Notes: generated from the letters alone by a model not told the origin. Positions 7,044 to 14,239 are shown, counted from the first letter of the stretch. The stretch is DNA of 14,239 nt from an uncultured Christensenella sp. (GCA_910578765.1 CAJTRW010000037.1:741-14979), one strand, 5' to 3'. Numbers and translations are program-made.

Positions 7044-7760
7044 TTATCCGAAACTGTAACCGAAACCGAATGTATAGTGCATAAACTTAAAAAATTTTTT
7101 ATTGTTTAACGACCAGCTTGTCGCCACGCCGAACACATCGCCGACAGAAAAGCTTCTACCGCCGTTTTCCCGGCTGTCAAGGCTGTTGTCCCTATTGTCT
7201 CCAAGCAAAAACAAACAATTGTCTTCCACGCAGTAACCGTTTTCATCATACACGCCGTCTATAACCGGAAACTTGTTTTTTATCGTGTTTCTATCTTCCG
7301 ATATATAATTTTCGCTTAGCGGAACAAAGTCCGTCTTTCCTTTGTATTTAATACTGACGACTCCGTCCGAAATTCTAACATAATCTCCGCCCATTGCAAT
7401 AACGCGCTTGACTATTGTTGTTTTTTCGACAACCGTTTCGCCGTTTACTTCTTTCTCGTCACGGCGCGTAACAACAACTATGTCGCCGTATGTTGGTTTT
7501 TCATACTTATTTACGTAAATATAGTCACCCGCTTCGTCATAGTCGTCGTCCTTATGTTCGGGTCCTGATGCGCCGTGCAAGGTAGGCAGCATCGAATCGC
7601 CTATGATATAAACTCCCGAATAGAAAATATTGAAATACAATCCGAAGCATATTATCAGTACGGAAACCAAAACGAAAATTCTGAAGTAAATGCTCAGTTC
7701 CGGTTTACTGCGCATCAAATCTACTTTTATTTTATTGTTTGTTGTCTTTAATTCTCCCAT
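7044..7760 (-). CDS. lepB: Signal peptidase I
   Basis: Membrane-bound Ser/Lys protease that removes signal peptides from exported proteins. A short cytoplasmic basic N-terminus is followed by one membrane segment (about 26-48). GDSMLPTL (54-61) holds the Ser56 nucleophile, VKRVIAMGGD (117-126) the Lys118 general base, and GDNRDNSLDSR (187-197) the conserved box E. Two features stand out. An acidic insert (HGASGPEHKDDDYDEAGDY, 62-80) sits between the Ser box and the following YIYVNK strand, where most family members have only a few residues. The C-terminus is rich in Phe and Gly. The 238-residue length is normal for Gram-positive SipS-type enzymes with such an insert. Start ATG at 7760 lies one base after the upstream stop, with a weak ribosome binding site. 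Met16 is an alternative start. Confidence 0.92.
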   Translation of the reverse strand: MGELKTTNNKIKVDLMRSKPELSIYFRIFVLVSVLIICFGLYFNIFYSGVYIIGDSMLPTLHGASGPEHKDDDYDEAGDYIYVNKYEKPTYGDIVVVTRRDEKEVNGETVVEKTTIVKRVIAMGGDYVRISDGVVSIKYKGKTDFVPLSENYISEDRNTIKNKFPVIDGVYDENGYCVEDNCLFLLGDNRDNSLDSRENGGRSFSVGDVFGVATSWSLNNKKFFKFMHYTFGFGYSFG

Positions 7761-7761
7761 T

Positions 7762-9438
7762 TTAAAGCCACATTACATTGTTTACGGCATATTCTCCTTC
7801 TCCGTTAATACAAAGTCGCATATTCCCTGTAAAATCCGACGGAGATTCGCCGTTTGAAGATTTGAAAAGCCCGCTGTCCAATATAAGGCTTTGCCAAACG
7901 CCGCCCAAAACACTTTGACTTAATTTATAAATTTTTCCGTCCGAAACGTCTTCCAATGTAAGCGTGATTTCAGACGTGTTATCGCAGAATATATCCAGTT
8001 TAAGCACACTGCTTTTGTCTGGCGCGAAACGCGGGTTGTTTATTCTGTAAGTGGTAAGTCCGCAAACCGAATAAATACCGTTTATCTCTTTTTCCTTTTT
8101 GACAATCTGCGGAACCATTATACTGTCAGTAAAGAACATGCCACCCACTGCCTGAGCCCCGGGGTCGGCTATCGTAAACCCGTCGATGCCGTTCTTGCTT
8201 GTATAAATGATGCGGCATTTACCGCACGAATTTCTGAACGAACCGCCGACTTTCTTGACTGCGATTTTAGACCAAATTGTAAATCCGTTTGTATATTTAA
8301 TATAGGCAAGCACAAACAAAGTGGTTGTTTTTTCATAGACGTTCAAGAAAAATTCATATTTATGTTCCGAAATTTTTCTCTTGAGGTCGCAAACCGTCCA
8401 CTCCCGCAAGGATGAGTCGATGCAGTCCTCGGCCATAAAAACGCCCGCTTCCTCAACTATGCCGCGGTTATCGTATTCCGCCACCGCAACCAGATTGGAG
8501 TCTTCGTCTACGGCAACGTTTACTTCCGCGGGAGCGGGTATGAAAACAAGTCTCTTTTTCAGAAATTTATCCAAAAACATAAACATATCCGCGCAACTTT
8601 TTACGCCGATTGAGGAGCTGCACCTTACGGAATATGTTATTATGCTGTCGGCGGCAAAATCGTTGTTTATTCTTGAAAACGTATCATAAGCCCTGTCGTA
8701 ATCGAAGCGCGAATCGTTAGTAGAACACATTATCATCACAGGACATTTAACGTACGGCGCATAGGCCTGCGAATCCACGCCGGCAATAAATCTGTATCTT
8801 TCATCGTCAAGCGCTTGTTCGTTGGGTATGAATTTGCTTATTCCGGAATAAGCTTTCCAACCTACCGCACAGACGGGAATTATGCAGGAAAACTGTCTTG
8901 CAACGCCCAGTTTCCAAGCAATTTCACCGCCGTCTCTCAATCCCAACACCGCGATATGTTCGCTTCCCGTACGCTCGATAATATATCTGCGGGCATAGAT
9001 ACCCACGCCGACCCACTCATACCAACTTGTCTTTTCGGCTGTATCGTCGACAAAATCTTTATTCCTTCCGCATCTGAGAGTATTAGCGTAATCTATAATT
9101 CCCGGATACAGCGTAAAATACTCAGTATTTTCCCAGTCGCCGCGGTAGTCGACCATAAATGCAGAGTAGCCCTTTTCGACGAAAAGTTTCAAAAGCTCAT
9201 AGTCGACCGTATCGGTACTGTCGGGAAAAATGAGAACGGTTTCGTCCGCAGGCTGTTTCTCGTCGCTTGCAAACACGCCGAAAATTCTCACCCTGCCGTC
9301 TCCCGTTTCTCTGCCTAAAAAGCTTACGTCCTCGAAAATGACGCCGTTTTCAACGCGCTTATTAAGCGTAACCGCCGTCAGGTCCAACGAGTCGTCAAAC
9401 TCGCTCCAAATTTGAGTAGGTGTTAAAATGCGAGGCAT
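7762..9438 (-). CDS. Degenerate alpha/beta-hydrolase-fold protein with C-terminal beta-rich region, function unknown
   Basis: 558 residues, no signal peptide. Residues about 30-300 follow an acetyl-xylan-esterase-like alpha/beta-hydrolase layout. GRETGDGRVRIFGVFA (42-57) precedes strand VLIF (68-71). A GYSAFMVDYRGD segment (90-101), the YTLYP/IDYAN-like region (108-119), and VLGLRDGG (164-171) at the nucleophile elbow follow. In the G-x-S-x-G pattern the serine is replaced by Arg168 (codon AGA). CPVMIMCSTNDSRFD (232-246) resembles the acid loop. The region expected to carry the catalytic His (265-293) contains no histidine. I therefore infer a non-catalytic homologue or an enzyme with a different mechanism. 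Residues about 300-558 look beta-rich, ending in a carbohydrate-binding or jelly-roll-like stretch (YAVNNVMWL). The ATG at 9438 has GAGGAG five bases upstream. It lies nine bases after sbcC and one base before lepB. Confidence 0.8.
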   Translation of the reverse strand: MPRILTPTQIWSEFDDSLDLTAVTLNKRVENGVIFEDVSFLGRETGDGRVRIFGVFASDEKQPADETVLIFPDSTDTVDYELLKLFVEKGYSAFMVDYRGDWENTEYFTLYPGIIDYANTLRCGRNKDFVDDTAEKTSWYEWVGVGIYARRYIIERTGSEHIAVLGLRDGGEIAWKLGVARQFSCIIPVCAVGWKAYSGISKFIPNEQALDDERYRFIAGVDSQAYAPYVKCPVMIMCSTNDSRFDYDRAYDTFSRINNDFAADSIITYSVRCSSSIGVKSCADMFMFLDKFLKKRLVFIPAPAEVNVAVDEDSNLVAVAEYDNRGIVEEAGVFMAEDCIDSSLREWTVCDLKRKISEHKYEFFLNVYEKTTTLFVLAYIKYTNGFTIWSKIAVKKVGGSFRNSCGKCRIIYTSKNGIDGFTIADPGAQAVGGMFFTDSIMVPQIVKKEKEINGIYSVCGLTTYRINNPRFAPDKSSVLKLDIFCDNTSEITLTLEDVSDGKIYKLSQSVLGGVWQSLILDSGLFKSSNGESPSDFTGNMRLCINGEGEYAVNNVMWL

Positions 9439-9447
9439 ATTGTCTCC

Positions 9448-12105
9448 TCAGCAACTCATTTGCACGGTAGAACCGTGACTTTCGGTTGCTTTATTTACTG
9501 TTATTTTGCTGTCGATTCTGTGTTTAAGCTCCTCAACGTGGCTTATGACGCCTATCGTAAAATGCGAGCTTTTAAGTTTTTCCAAAGCGTTCATTACCGT
9601 GTCGACCAAAGAGCCGTCCAAAGTGCCGAAGCCTTCGTCCAGAAAGAAAAATTCTATCGATTTCAGCGAAGCGCAAATAGTTTGCGACAACGCCAGCGCC
9701 AGCGAAAGCGAAACAAGAAAGGTCTCCCCTCCGGAAAGCGTGTTCACGCCCCTGAGGTTGCCGCAGTCGAAATTGTCGCCGGCATAAAAAGTGTCCGTAT
9801 AGGTAAGAAAATATCTGCCGTCCGTAAGATTTAAAAGTGTCGTGGAAGCCAGAGAAGATATATCGTACAAATATTCGTTGGCGATAAATTCCATAAATTT
9901 ATTGCCTTTTGTCAAATCTTTCAACTGCCCGATAAGGTTATTACGTTTTTCCTCAACCGCAAACTGCTTTAAAAGTTCCTGCTTTTCAGCCAATCTCGTC
10001 TGCGCGGTATTGTAATTATTTTTTAATACCGCAAGCTTTTCCTTTAATGCTGAAAGATTTTCCGATAAAATATCCTTCTCTTTTTCAACCCGTAAAAACT
10101 CGTCTTTCGAGAACTCCGCAATACCGGGGATAGCATTCAACTGCGCCAAGCGCGAATTAAGCGAAATAAACTCGGCGTCGAATTTCCGCAAGGCGCTTTC
10201 CGCGTCGGGATAAGCCGAAAATTCTTCCGCAAGCTTTTTACAGCTTTCCGCGTCCTTTAAACCGGATTTTATGATAAGGTCTTTAAGCTTGCGCTCCAAA
10301 TTTTCAGTTTCGCTATCCGCCGCTTTTAACTTTGCCTCCGCCGCGGACAAAAGCGAACGCAACTCCGACAAATCTTTTTGACAGGCGTTAATCTCGTCGT
10401 TTAGCTTTCGTTTAGCTTTTTCAAACCCCTCTCGCGCGGCGTTATTCTCGTTCACAGCCGACGAAAAATCTTTAATATCCGCACCGAATATCTTGCATAT
10501 TTCGTTCTTTATTTCGTCGTAAGAAGATTTAAGGTTTTCGCCTTCGGATTTTAAAAGTTCCTTTTCCCTTTCGCACTGTTTTACCGCAGCTTCCGCGTCC
10601 TTTAAACGCGCAACTACAGCGTTAAATTCTTCCGTAAGCTTCTTACGCCGACTGTCCGAAGCCTGAAAATTTTTAAGAGCGGATTCGGCTTCTTTTAAAT
10701 TAAAATCTTTTACCTGATAAATTCTGTCTTTATAGAAATCTATCCTGTTTTTTAACTCTTCGGTTACATAATCGTATAAAGGATTATCGTTGCCGAAAAG
10801 TTTTACATTGCCGTTCAACCCGACGAAATAATCGAGAGAGTTTACATATTCCTCTTTTAAAACAGCTCCTTTGAAATCTATATTAATAAGCTTTTCCAAA
10901 TCTTCGCCGCCGCACAGGGAAAGCTCCTTTTCAATCGCAGTAGCTTCCTTTTTTCTATCTTCCGTTAAAGCGGAGAGAACGCGCAGTTCCTCGTCCTTTT
11001 TGCGGAATTCCATGCGCTTTGCTTCAAGCTGCTTTTCAAGACGTTCCAGTTTATACGGCTTATCCTCGCAAGCCTTGTATTTTGCCGCAAGTTCTATACA
11101 AACGGCAATTTTTTCATCGTAATTGTCAGATTTTAATTTGTTATTGTACTGTTCGAGTCTTTGTTCCGAAAGTTTTATTTTTTCGGTTAACTCCGTCAAA
11201 GATTTTTCCGCCTGCAAACGCTCCTGCAATTTTGCTTTTATTTCGTCGCTTATTTCTACAACCGTTTTACAGACGGGCAAACAATTCAACCGCGTACGCA
11301 AATCCTCCATACGCTGCTTTACGCATTCCGCTTCCGACAGCTTTACGAGAATCGCGTCACGCTCTTTTCTGCTTTCGTTCAAACTTCTCAAAGCCGAAAA
11401 ACTCTTTTCCGATTTCTCCATGCTTTTACTAAGGCACTCAATCTCTTTTTCGGTTTTTGATATTTCATTGCTAAACGACTCTAAAATTTCGTTTGAAACG
11501 TCCGAATATGTCTGCAATTTGGCGTCAGTTGTTCTGTATGCGATAGCGGCTTCGTCGCCGCAGGTTTTAAGCTTTTCTTTAAGTCTGTCGCCGTATTTCG
11601 ACAGCGAAAACAGTCGCTCTATAAGCGAAATTCTTTCCGACGGCTGAGATTTGACAAACTGGGAAAACTCGCCCTGCGGTAACGCTATGCACTTCCTGAA
11701 GTCCTCCGCGTCGACACCGATTATATCGGTTATCTTTTTAGTAACGGTTGAAGCGTTGTCGGCTATACATACGCCGTCTTCAAACAGCGAAGCTTTGTGG
11801 ACGCCGCTTTTCCTTTTTATTGTGCGTTCGATAGAGTAAACTTTGCGCTTTCCTTCGGATAAAACGTCAAAATCGAACTTGACTTCGGCGGCCTCGCTAC
11901 GGTAATTTATAATGTCAAGCTTTTCCCTGCTTCTTTCAACCCTGCCGTAAAGCGCAAAATTTATACAGTCGAGTATGGTGCTCTTTCCGCTTCCCGTGTC
12001 GCCGAAAATACCGAAAATACCGCGCTTTATAAGTTTTTCAAAGTCGATAACCGTATAATCGGAAAAACTGTTTATACCTTTAAAGCACAATTTCAGAGGT
12101 CTCAT
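9448..12105 (-). CDS. sbcC: Exonuclease subunit SbcC (Rad50-like ATPase), short, without visible zinc hook
   Basis: ATPase subunit of the SbcCD DNA end- and hairpin-processing nuclease. The P-loop GDTGSGKST is at 35-43, the Q-loop ALPQGEFSQF at 141-150, the signature LSGGE at 790-794, Walker B FFFLDEGFGTLD at 819-830 (Asp823, Glu824) and the switch His856 in SHVEEL. Between about 160 and 735 is a Lys/Glu/Leu-rich coiled coil. Its centre (about 405-465) is not heptad-like and contains aromatic and Gly/Asn-rich sequence; no cysteine occurs between 398 and 511. The CxxC zinc hook of canonical Rad50/SbcC is therefore absent. At 885 residues it is shorter than E. coli SbcC (about 1050). The ATG at 12105 overlaps the sbcD stop (ATGA) and has GGAGG four bases upstream, so the two subunits are translationally coupled. 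Confidence 0.95.
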   Translation of the reverse strand: MRPLKLCFKGINSFSDYTVIDFEKLIKRGIFGIFGDTGSGKSTILDCINFALYGRVERSREKLDIINYRSEAAEVKFDFDVLSEGKRKVYSIERTIKRKSGVHKASLFEDGVCIADNASTVTKKITDIIGVDAEDFRKCIALPQGEFSQFVKSQPSERISLIERLFSLSKYGDRLKEKLKTCGDEAAIAYRTTDAKLQTYSDVSNEILESFSNEISKTEKEIECLSKSMEKSEKSFSALRSLNESRKERDAILVKLSEAECVKQRMEDLRTRLNCLPVCKTVVEISDEIKAKLQERLQAEKSLTELTEKIKLSEQRLEQYNNKLKSDNYDEKIAVCIELAAKYKACEDKPYKLERLEKQLEAKRMEFRKKDEELRVLSALTEDRKKEATAIEKELSLCGGEDLEKLINIDFKGAVLKEEYVNSLDYFVGLNGNVKLFGNDNPLYDYVTEELKNRIDFYKDRIYQVKDFNLKEAESALKNFQASDSRRKKLTEEFNAVVARLKDAEAAVKQCEREKELLKSEGENLKSSYDEIKNEICKIFGADIKDFSSAVNENNAAREGFEKAKRKLNDEINACQKDLSELRSLLSAAEAKLKAADSETENLERKLKDLIIKSGLKDAESCKKLAEEFSAYPDAESALRKFDAEFISLNSRLAQLNAIPGIAEFSKDEFLRVEKEKDILSENLSALKEKLAVLKNNYNTAQTRLAEKQELLKQFAVEEKRNNLIGQLKDLTKGNKFMEFIANEYLYDISSLASTTLLNLTDGRYFLTYTDTFYAGDNFDCGNLRGVNTLSGGETFLVSLSLALALSQTICASLKSIEFFFLDEGFGTLDGSLVDTVMNALEKLKSSHFTIGVISHVEELKHRIDSKITVNKATESHGSTVQMSC

Positions 12106-13250
12106 TCTTCCTCCGTAAGCGACAGAAACAAAGCCAGTAAATCTTCCGGCGGATTACAGTCGTATCTGAATTTGTAGTACTCAGTAAACAATTGCGAAGA
12201 ACTTTTATTTTTATTTGAAACTCCAGCAAAAGCAGCTTCTGCCCTGCGAACGTCCGCCTTCAATGAAACAAGATTTTCGCATGAATGAAGCTGCGCGCTT
12301 TCAACAGGCGTAAGCGGTTCCGATAAATTAAGAGTAAGCTCTACATAATAACCGCCGTAACCGTTTAACAGAGATATGCCTTCCTGTGCGCCGTTAGCCT
12401 GCAACCTGATAAGTTTTCTTCCGGAATTAAGCGTTACCGTATGAAAGTCCGAAACGCCGTCGGCATTTAAATCGAAAACGTTGACGGATTTTTCCGCTCC
12501 CGCTTCGTCAAACGAAAACTGCATTATGGCGCCGCTGTAATAAGCGTTTTCGCCTATTTTCTGTCTTTTGTGCAAATGTCCCAACGCGCAGTAATCGCAA
12601 GTAGGCAAAGCGTCTAACGCTACGGCGCGCGCGCCGCCCAAATCTATTTCCCTCTCGCTGTCGCTTACCGACCCGCCGGCAACGAAGATATGGGATAAAA
12701 ACAACGAAGGTAATTTTTCGGTCTTGCCCCTTTCCCCGTAAGAAATCCAGCGCAAAGCTTTTACGGAAAAAGTTTCGTCGCTTTTGCCCTCTTTGAAGCG
12801 CGCTTCGTTCGGATACGGCAAAATATTTATATAAACCTTTTCACCCTTTCCGTTACCGAAAATAATGTATCCGTTATCGGAAACTACGGGACGGACCGGA
12901 AAATCTTTTCCGCACGAAACGGAATGAGAATTATTGCCTATGATATATACGTTCAATTCCTCGGTAAATGCCGAAGCCGCGGTAAGCCTTACGTAATCGT
13001 CGTGATTTCCGCTTATTACCAAAACCGCAGAATGTTTTGCAATGTCCTTCACACCGTCGAAAAATATGCTTTCGGCTTCCGCAGACGGCGTATACGTATC
13101 GAAAACGTCGCCCGCGACAAGAACCAGCTCAACCTGCTCGCTTTCGCAGATTGCGCTTATTTCACCCAACACGGCGCGATATTCGTCATAGCGCTCCCTG
13201 CCCATAAGTTTTTTACCGATATGCCAGTCGGAAGTGTGTAAAATTTTCAT
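12102..13250 (-). CDS. sbcD: Exonuclease subunit SbcD (Mre11-like nuclease)
   Basis: Manganese-dependent nuclease subunit of SbcCD. The calcineurin-like metallophosphoesterase domain shows all motifs: SDWH (7-10, Asp8 and His10), AGDVFD (46-51, Asp48), SGNHDD (80-85, Asn82 and His83), SHIFVAGG (186-193, His187) and GHLH (224-227, His225 and His227). The remaining C-terminal part (about 265-382) is the DNA- and SbcC-interacting region. I chose the ATG at 13250, giving 382 residues and the standard MKILHTSDWH start. The frame stays open upstream to a TTG at 13283, which has no ribosome binding site and would add 11 non-homologous residues. The chosen ATG also lacks a clear Shine-Dalgarno. It heads the long minus-strand operon and its stop overlaps the sbcC start. 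Confidence 0.94.
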   Translation of the reverse strand: MKILHTSDWHIGKKLMGRERYDEYRAVLGEISAICESEQVELVLVAGDVFDTYTPSAEAESIFFDGVKDIAKHSAVLVISGNHDDYVRLTAASAFTEELNVYIIGNNSHSVSCGKDFPVRPVVSDNGYIIFGNGKGEKVYINILPYPNEARFKEGKSDETFSVKALRWISYGERGKTEKLPSLFLSHIFVAGGSVSDSEREIDLGGARAVALDALPTCDYCALGHLHKRQKIGENAYYSGAIMQFSFDEAGAEKSVNVFDLNADGVSDFHTVTLNSGRKLIRLQANGAQEGISLLNGYGGYYVELTLNLSEPLTPVESAQLHSCENLVSLKADVRRAEAAFAGVSNKNKSSSQLFTEYYKFRYDCNPPEDLLALFLSLTEEE

Positions 13251-13289
13251 ACTGCGTTTCAAAAAACAAAGCAAACGCGACAAATGTAT

Positions 13290-13318
13290 TTGATTTTTTT
13301 TGCCCGAACTTATATAAT
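13290..13318 (+). promoter_or_regulatory. Sigma-70-type promoter for the DnaD-domain gene
   Basis: The -35 TTGATT (13290-13295), a 17-base spacer and the -10 TATAAT (13313-13318) on the plus strand give a predicted start near 13325 and a leader of about 60 bases before the ATG at 13385. The -10 is a perfect consensus and the -35 has four of six consensus bases. The TTTTTTTT run in the spacer is AT-rich. The downstream sequence includes the oppositely directed promoter. Confidence 0.8.
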
Positions 13319-13338
13319 ATAACTACCTGAATATTATA
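13313..13338. repeat. Inverted repeat joining the two divergent -10 elements
   Basis: TATAATAT (13313-13320), ten bases (aactacctga), then ATATTATA (13331-13338): perfect 8-base arms. It is created by the two -10 hexamers and their flanks. The same dyad centre, 13325.5, also relates the two -35 hexamers (TTGATTT at 13290-13296 and AAATCAA at 13355-13361). It could additionally serve as an operator for a dimeric regulator, which I cannot tell from sequence alone. Confidence 0.7.
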
Positions 13339-13361
13339 GCCCTTTTCACAAAAGAAATCAA
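13333..13361 (-). promoter_or_regulatory. Sigma-70-type promoter for the sbcD operon
   Basis: On the minus strand, TTGATT (13361-13356), a 17-base spacer and TATAAT (13338-13333). Predicted transcription start near 13326, leaving a leader of about 76 bases before the sbcD ATG. It faces the plus-strand promoter, with the same hexamers and the same spacer length. It probably drives the twelve-gene minus-strand run. Confidence 0.8.
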
Positions 13362-13384
13362 GCGTTAAAACGGAGTTTGAAAAA

Positions 13385-14239
13385 ATGCCTTTAATTTCGG
13401 TTTCCGACGAGCTTTTGAAGAAATCTTTCACTAGCGTCGAAAACAAATTTATCACCAAATACTTACCCGTGTTGGAGCCTAATGCGGTTAAAGTTTATCT
13501 TTTTGCGCTCTACGCTTATCAGAACGGGTTAAACTCGCTTACGCTTGACGATATTGCCGCAAGATTGACGTTTACGTCCGAACAAACGGAAAGTTATTTC
13601 GAATACCTTGAAGAATTAGAGCTTGCGTCAATAATTTCGCGCAGTCCCTTTTCGGTGAAAATTTTAGACGCGGACAACGTTTACGGTGCCCCGAAAAAGA
13701 TTAATCCCGAAAAATATGCGGATTTTGCAAAGGGCGCGCAGTCTGTAATTACGGGCAGAATGATTTCCACAAACGAATACAGGGAGTATTTCCGTCTTTT
13801 GGAGGATTACGGCTTCGAACAGAACGCGCTTTTAATGATAATGAATTATTGCGTAGGACTTAAAGGCGACAATATAAATATGCGGTACATAAAAACCGTT
13901 GCAAAAAGCTTTGCCGCCGAAGGAGCGATTACCGCGCGCAAGGTCGACGAAAAGCTGGCGGACTACGATTCGGTTTCCCTCGCTTTAAGCGTACTGTTCG
14001 AAAAGTTGCACATTTCCGGAAAACCCGACCTGGACGACAAAAAGTATTACAAGCAATGGACTGAAAATCTCGGTTTTGACGACGAAGCTATAAAAACCGC
14101 GGCAAAATGCTTTAAGGTCAAGTCTATGGAAAAGCTGAACGACGTCGTAAACGAGCTTTACCGAAACCATAAGTTAGACGTTAAAGAAATTCAGGATTAC
14201 TGCAAAAACAGAACCGACGCCATAAACGCGGCATACGAT
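13385..14239 (+). CDS. DnaD-domain primosome/replication-initiation protein (partial, open at window end)
   Basis: The frame runs from ATG 13385 (CGGAG nine bases upstream) for 285 codons to the window end with no stop, so the C-terminus is missing. The N-terminal region (about 30-95) looks like a winged helix: LPVLEPNAVKVYLFALYAY, then LTLDDIAARL and a C-terminal wing. Residues about 130-192 match the DnaD/DnaB_II domain: YFRLLEDYGFEQNALLMIMN, then NINMRYIKTVAKSFAAEGA followed by TARKVDEKL. A second, more diverged copy appears from about 215 to 275. Tandem copies are known in DnaD-superfamily proteins. Family members help load the replicative helicase during initiation or restart at the cell's origin or forks. 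In Clostridia such genes are often followed by a DnaC-type helicase loader, which would lie outside this window. Divergent from sbcD. Confidence 0.82.
   Translation, partial: MPLISVSDELLKKSFTSVENKFITKYLPVLEPNAVKVYLFALYAYQNGLNSLTLDDIAARLTFTSEQTESYFEYLEELELASIISRSPFSVKILDADNVYGAPKKINPEKYADFAKGAQSVITGRMISTNEYREYFRLLEDYGFEQNALLMIMNYCVGLKGDNINMRYIKTVAKSFAAEGAITARKVDEKLADYDSVSLALSVLFEKLHISGKPDLDDKKYYKQWTENLGFDDEAIKTAAKCFKVKSMEKLNDVVNELYRNHKLDVKEIQDYCKNRTDAINAAYD

Noticed and set aside
11260..11290. Cys275 and Cys279 of SbcC as a zinc hook.
   Set aside because: Spacing is CxxxC not CxxC, and the pair is at about one fifth of the coil rather than at its apex.
13251..13283. An 11-residue N-terminal extension of SbcD starting at TTG 13283.
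   Set aside because: No ribosome binding site, and the family start MKILHTSDWH coincides with the ATG at 13250.
13213..13458. An 81-residue minus-strand frame through the sbcD start and promoter region.
   Set aside because: It would overlap both promoters, the sbcD start and the DnaD-like gene, has no homology signal, and reads AT-rich promoter DNA.
1..14239. CRISPR arrays, tRNA/rRNA genes, insertion sequences, phage or toxin-antitoxin genes.
   Set aside because: No direct-repeat array, no tRNA cloverleaf, and no transposase or integrase motifs were seen; nearly all sequence is accounted for by the housekeeping-type genes listed.

Overview
The window is a densely packed stretch of low-to-moderate GC Firmicutes-type chromosome. 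I infer an uncultured gut-type member of the Clostridia. The basis is a DnaD-domain primosome protein, a full-length Sua5, the sua5/arginine-phosphatase/rpiB order known from Bacillus (ywlC-ywlE-ywlF), the ACT (UPF0237) and UPF0210 pair, GGAGG-type ribosome binding sites, and UGA used as a stop (two ATGA overlaps). The genus cannot be named from sequence alone. I see no tRNA, rRNA, CRISPR array, insertion sequence or phage gene, and no gene-free stretch reaches 300 bases. The longest gap, 13251-13384, is the divergent promoter region.

Layout. From 13250 down to 34, twelve genes lie head to tail on the minus strand with gaps of about 0-42 bases: sbcD, sbcC, a degenerate alpha/beta-hydrolase protein, lepB-type signal peptidase, ACT protein (UPF0237), UPF0210 protein, pepF, dnaB, sua5, a low-molecular-weight (arginine) phosphatase, rpiB and a 50-residue cysteine-bearing protein. 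I saw no terminator between them, so one long transcript from the sbcD promoter is plausible, though I did not search exhaustively for internal promoters. On the plus strand, from 13385 to the window end, an open-ended gene encodes a DnaD-domain protein.

How the genes relate. Replication and repair are represented by SbcCD nuclease, DnaB helicase and the divergent DnaD-like primosome protein. Protein and RNA quality functions are Sua5 (t6A tRNA modification), a phosphatase with the arginine-phosphatase hallmark, oligoendopeptidase F and signal peptidase I. RpiB is central carbon metabolism. The UPF0237/UPF0210 pair and the pseudo-hydrolase have no known role that I can assign.

Most notable: (1) the divergent sbcD and dnaD-like promoters are exact mirror images (TTGATT-17-TATAAT on each strand about 13325.5), so that RNA polymerase binding at one should exclude the other; (2) DnaB carries an acidic C-terminal tail ending DEEMPF, closely resembling the protein-docking tip of SSB; (3) SbcC lacks any CxxC zinc hook and has a cysteine-free, non-coil patch at the expected apex; (4) the hydrolase-like protein has Arg at the nucleophile position and no evident catalytic His; (5) the final small gene starts inside a perfect 10-bp hairpin whose loop displays the Shine-Dalgarno sequence.
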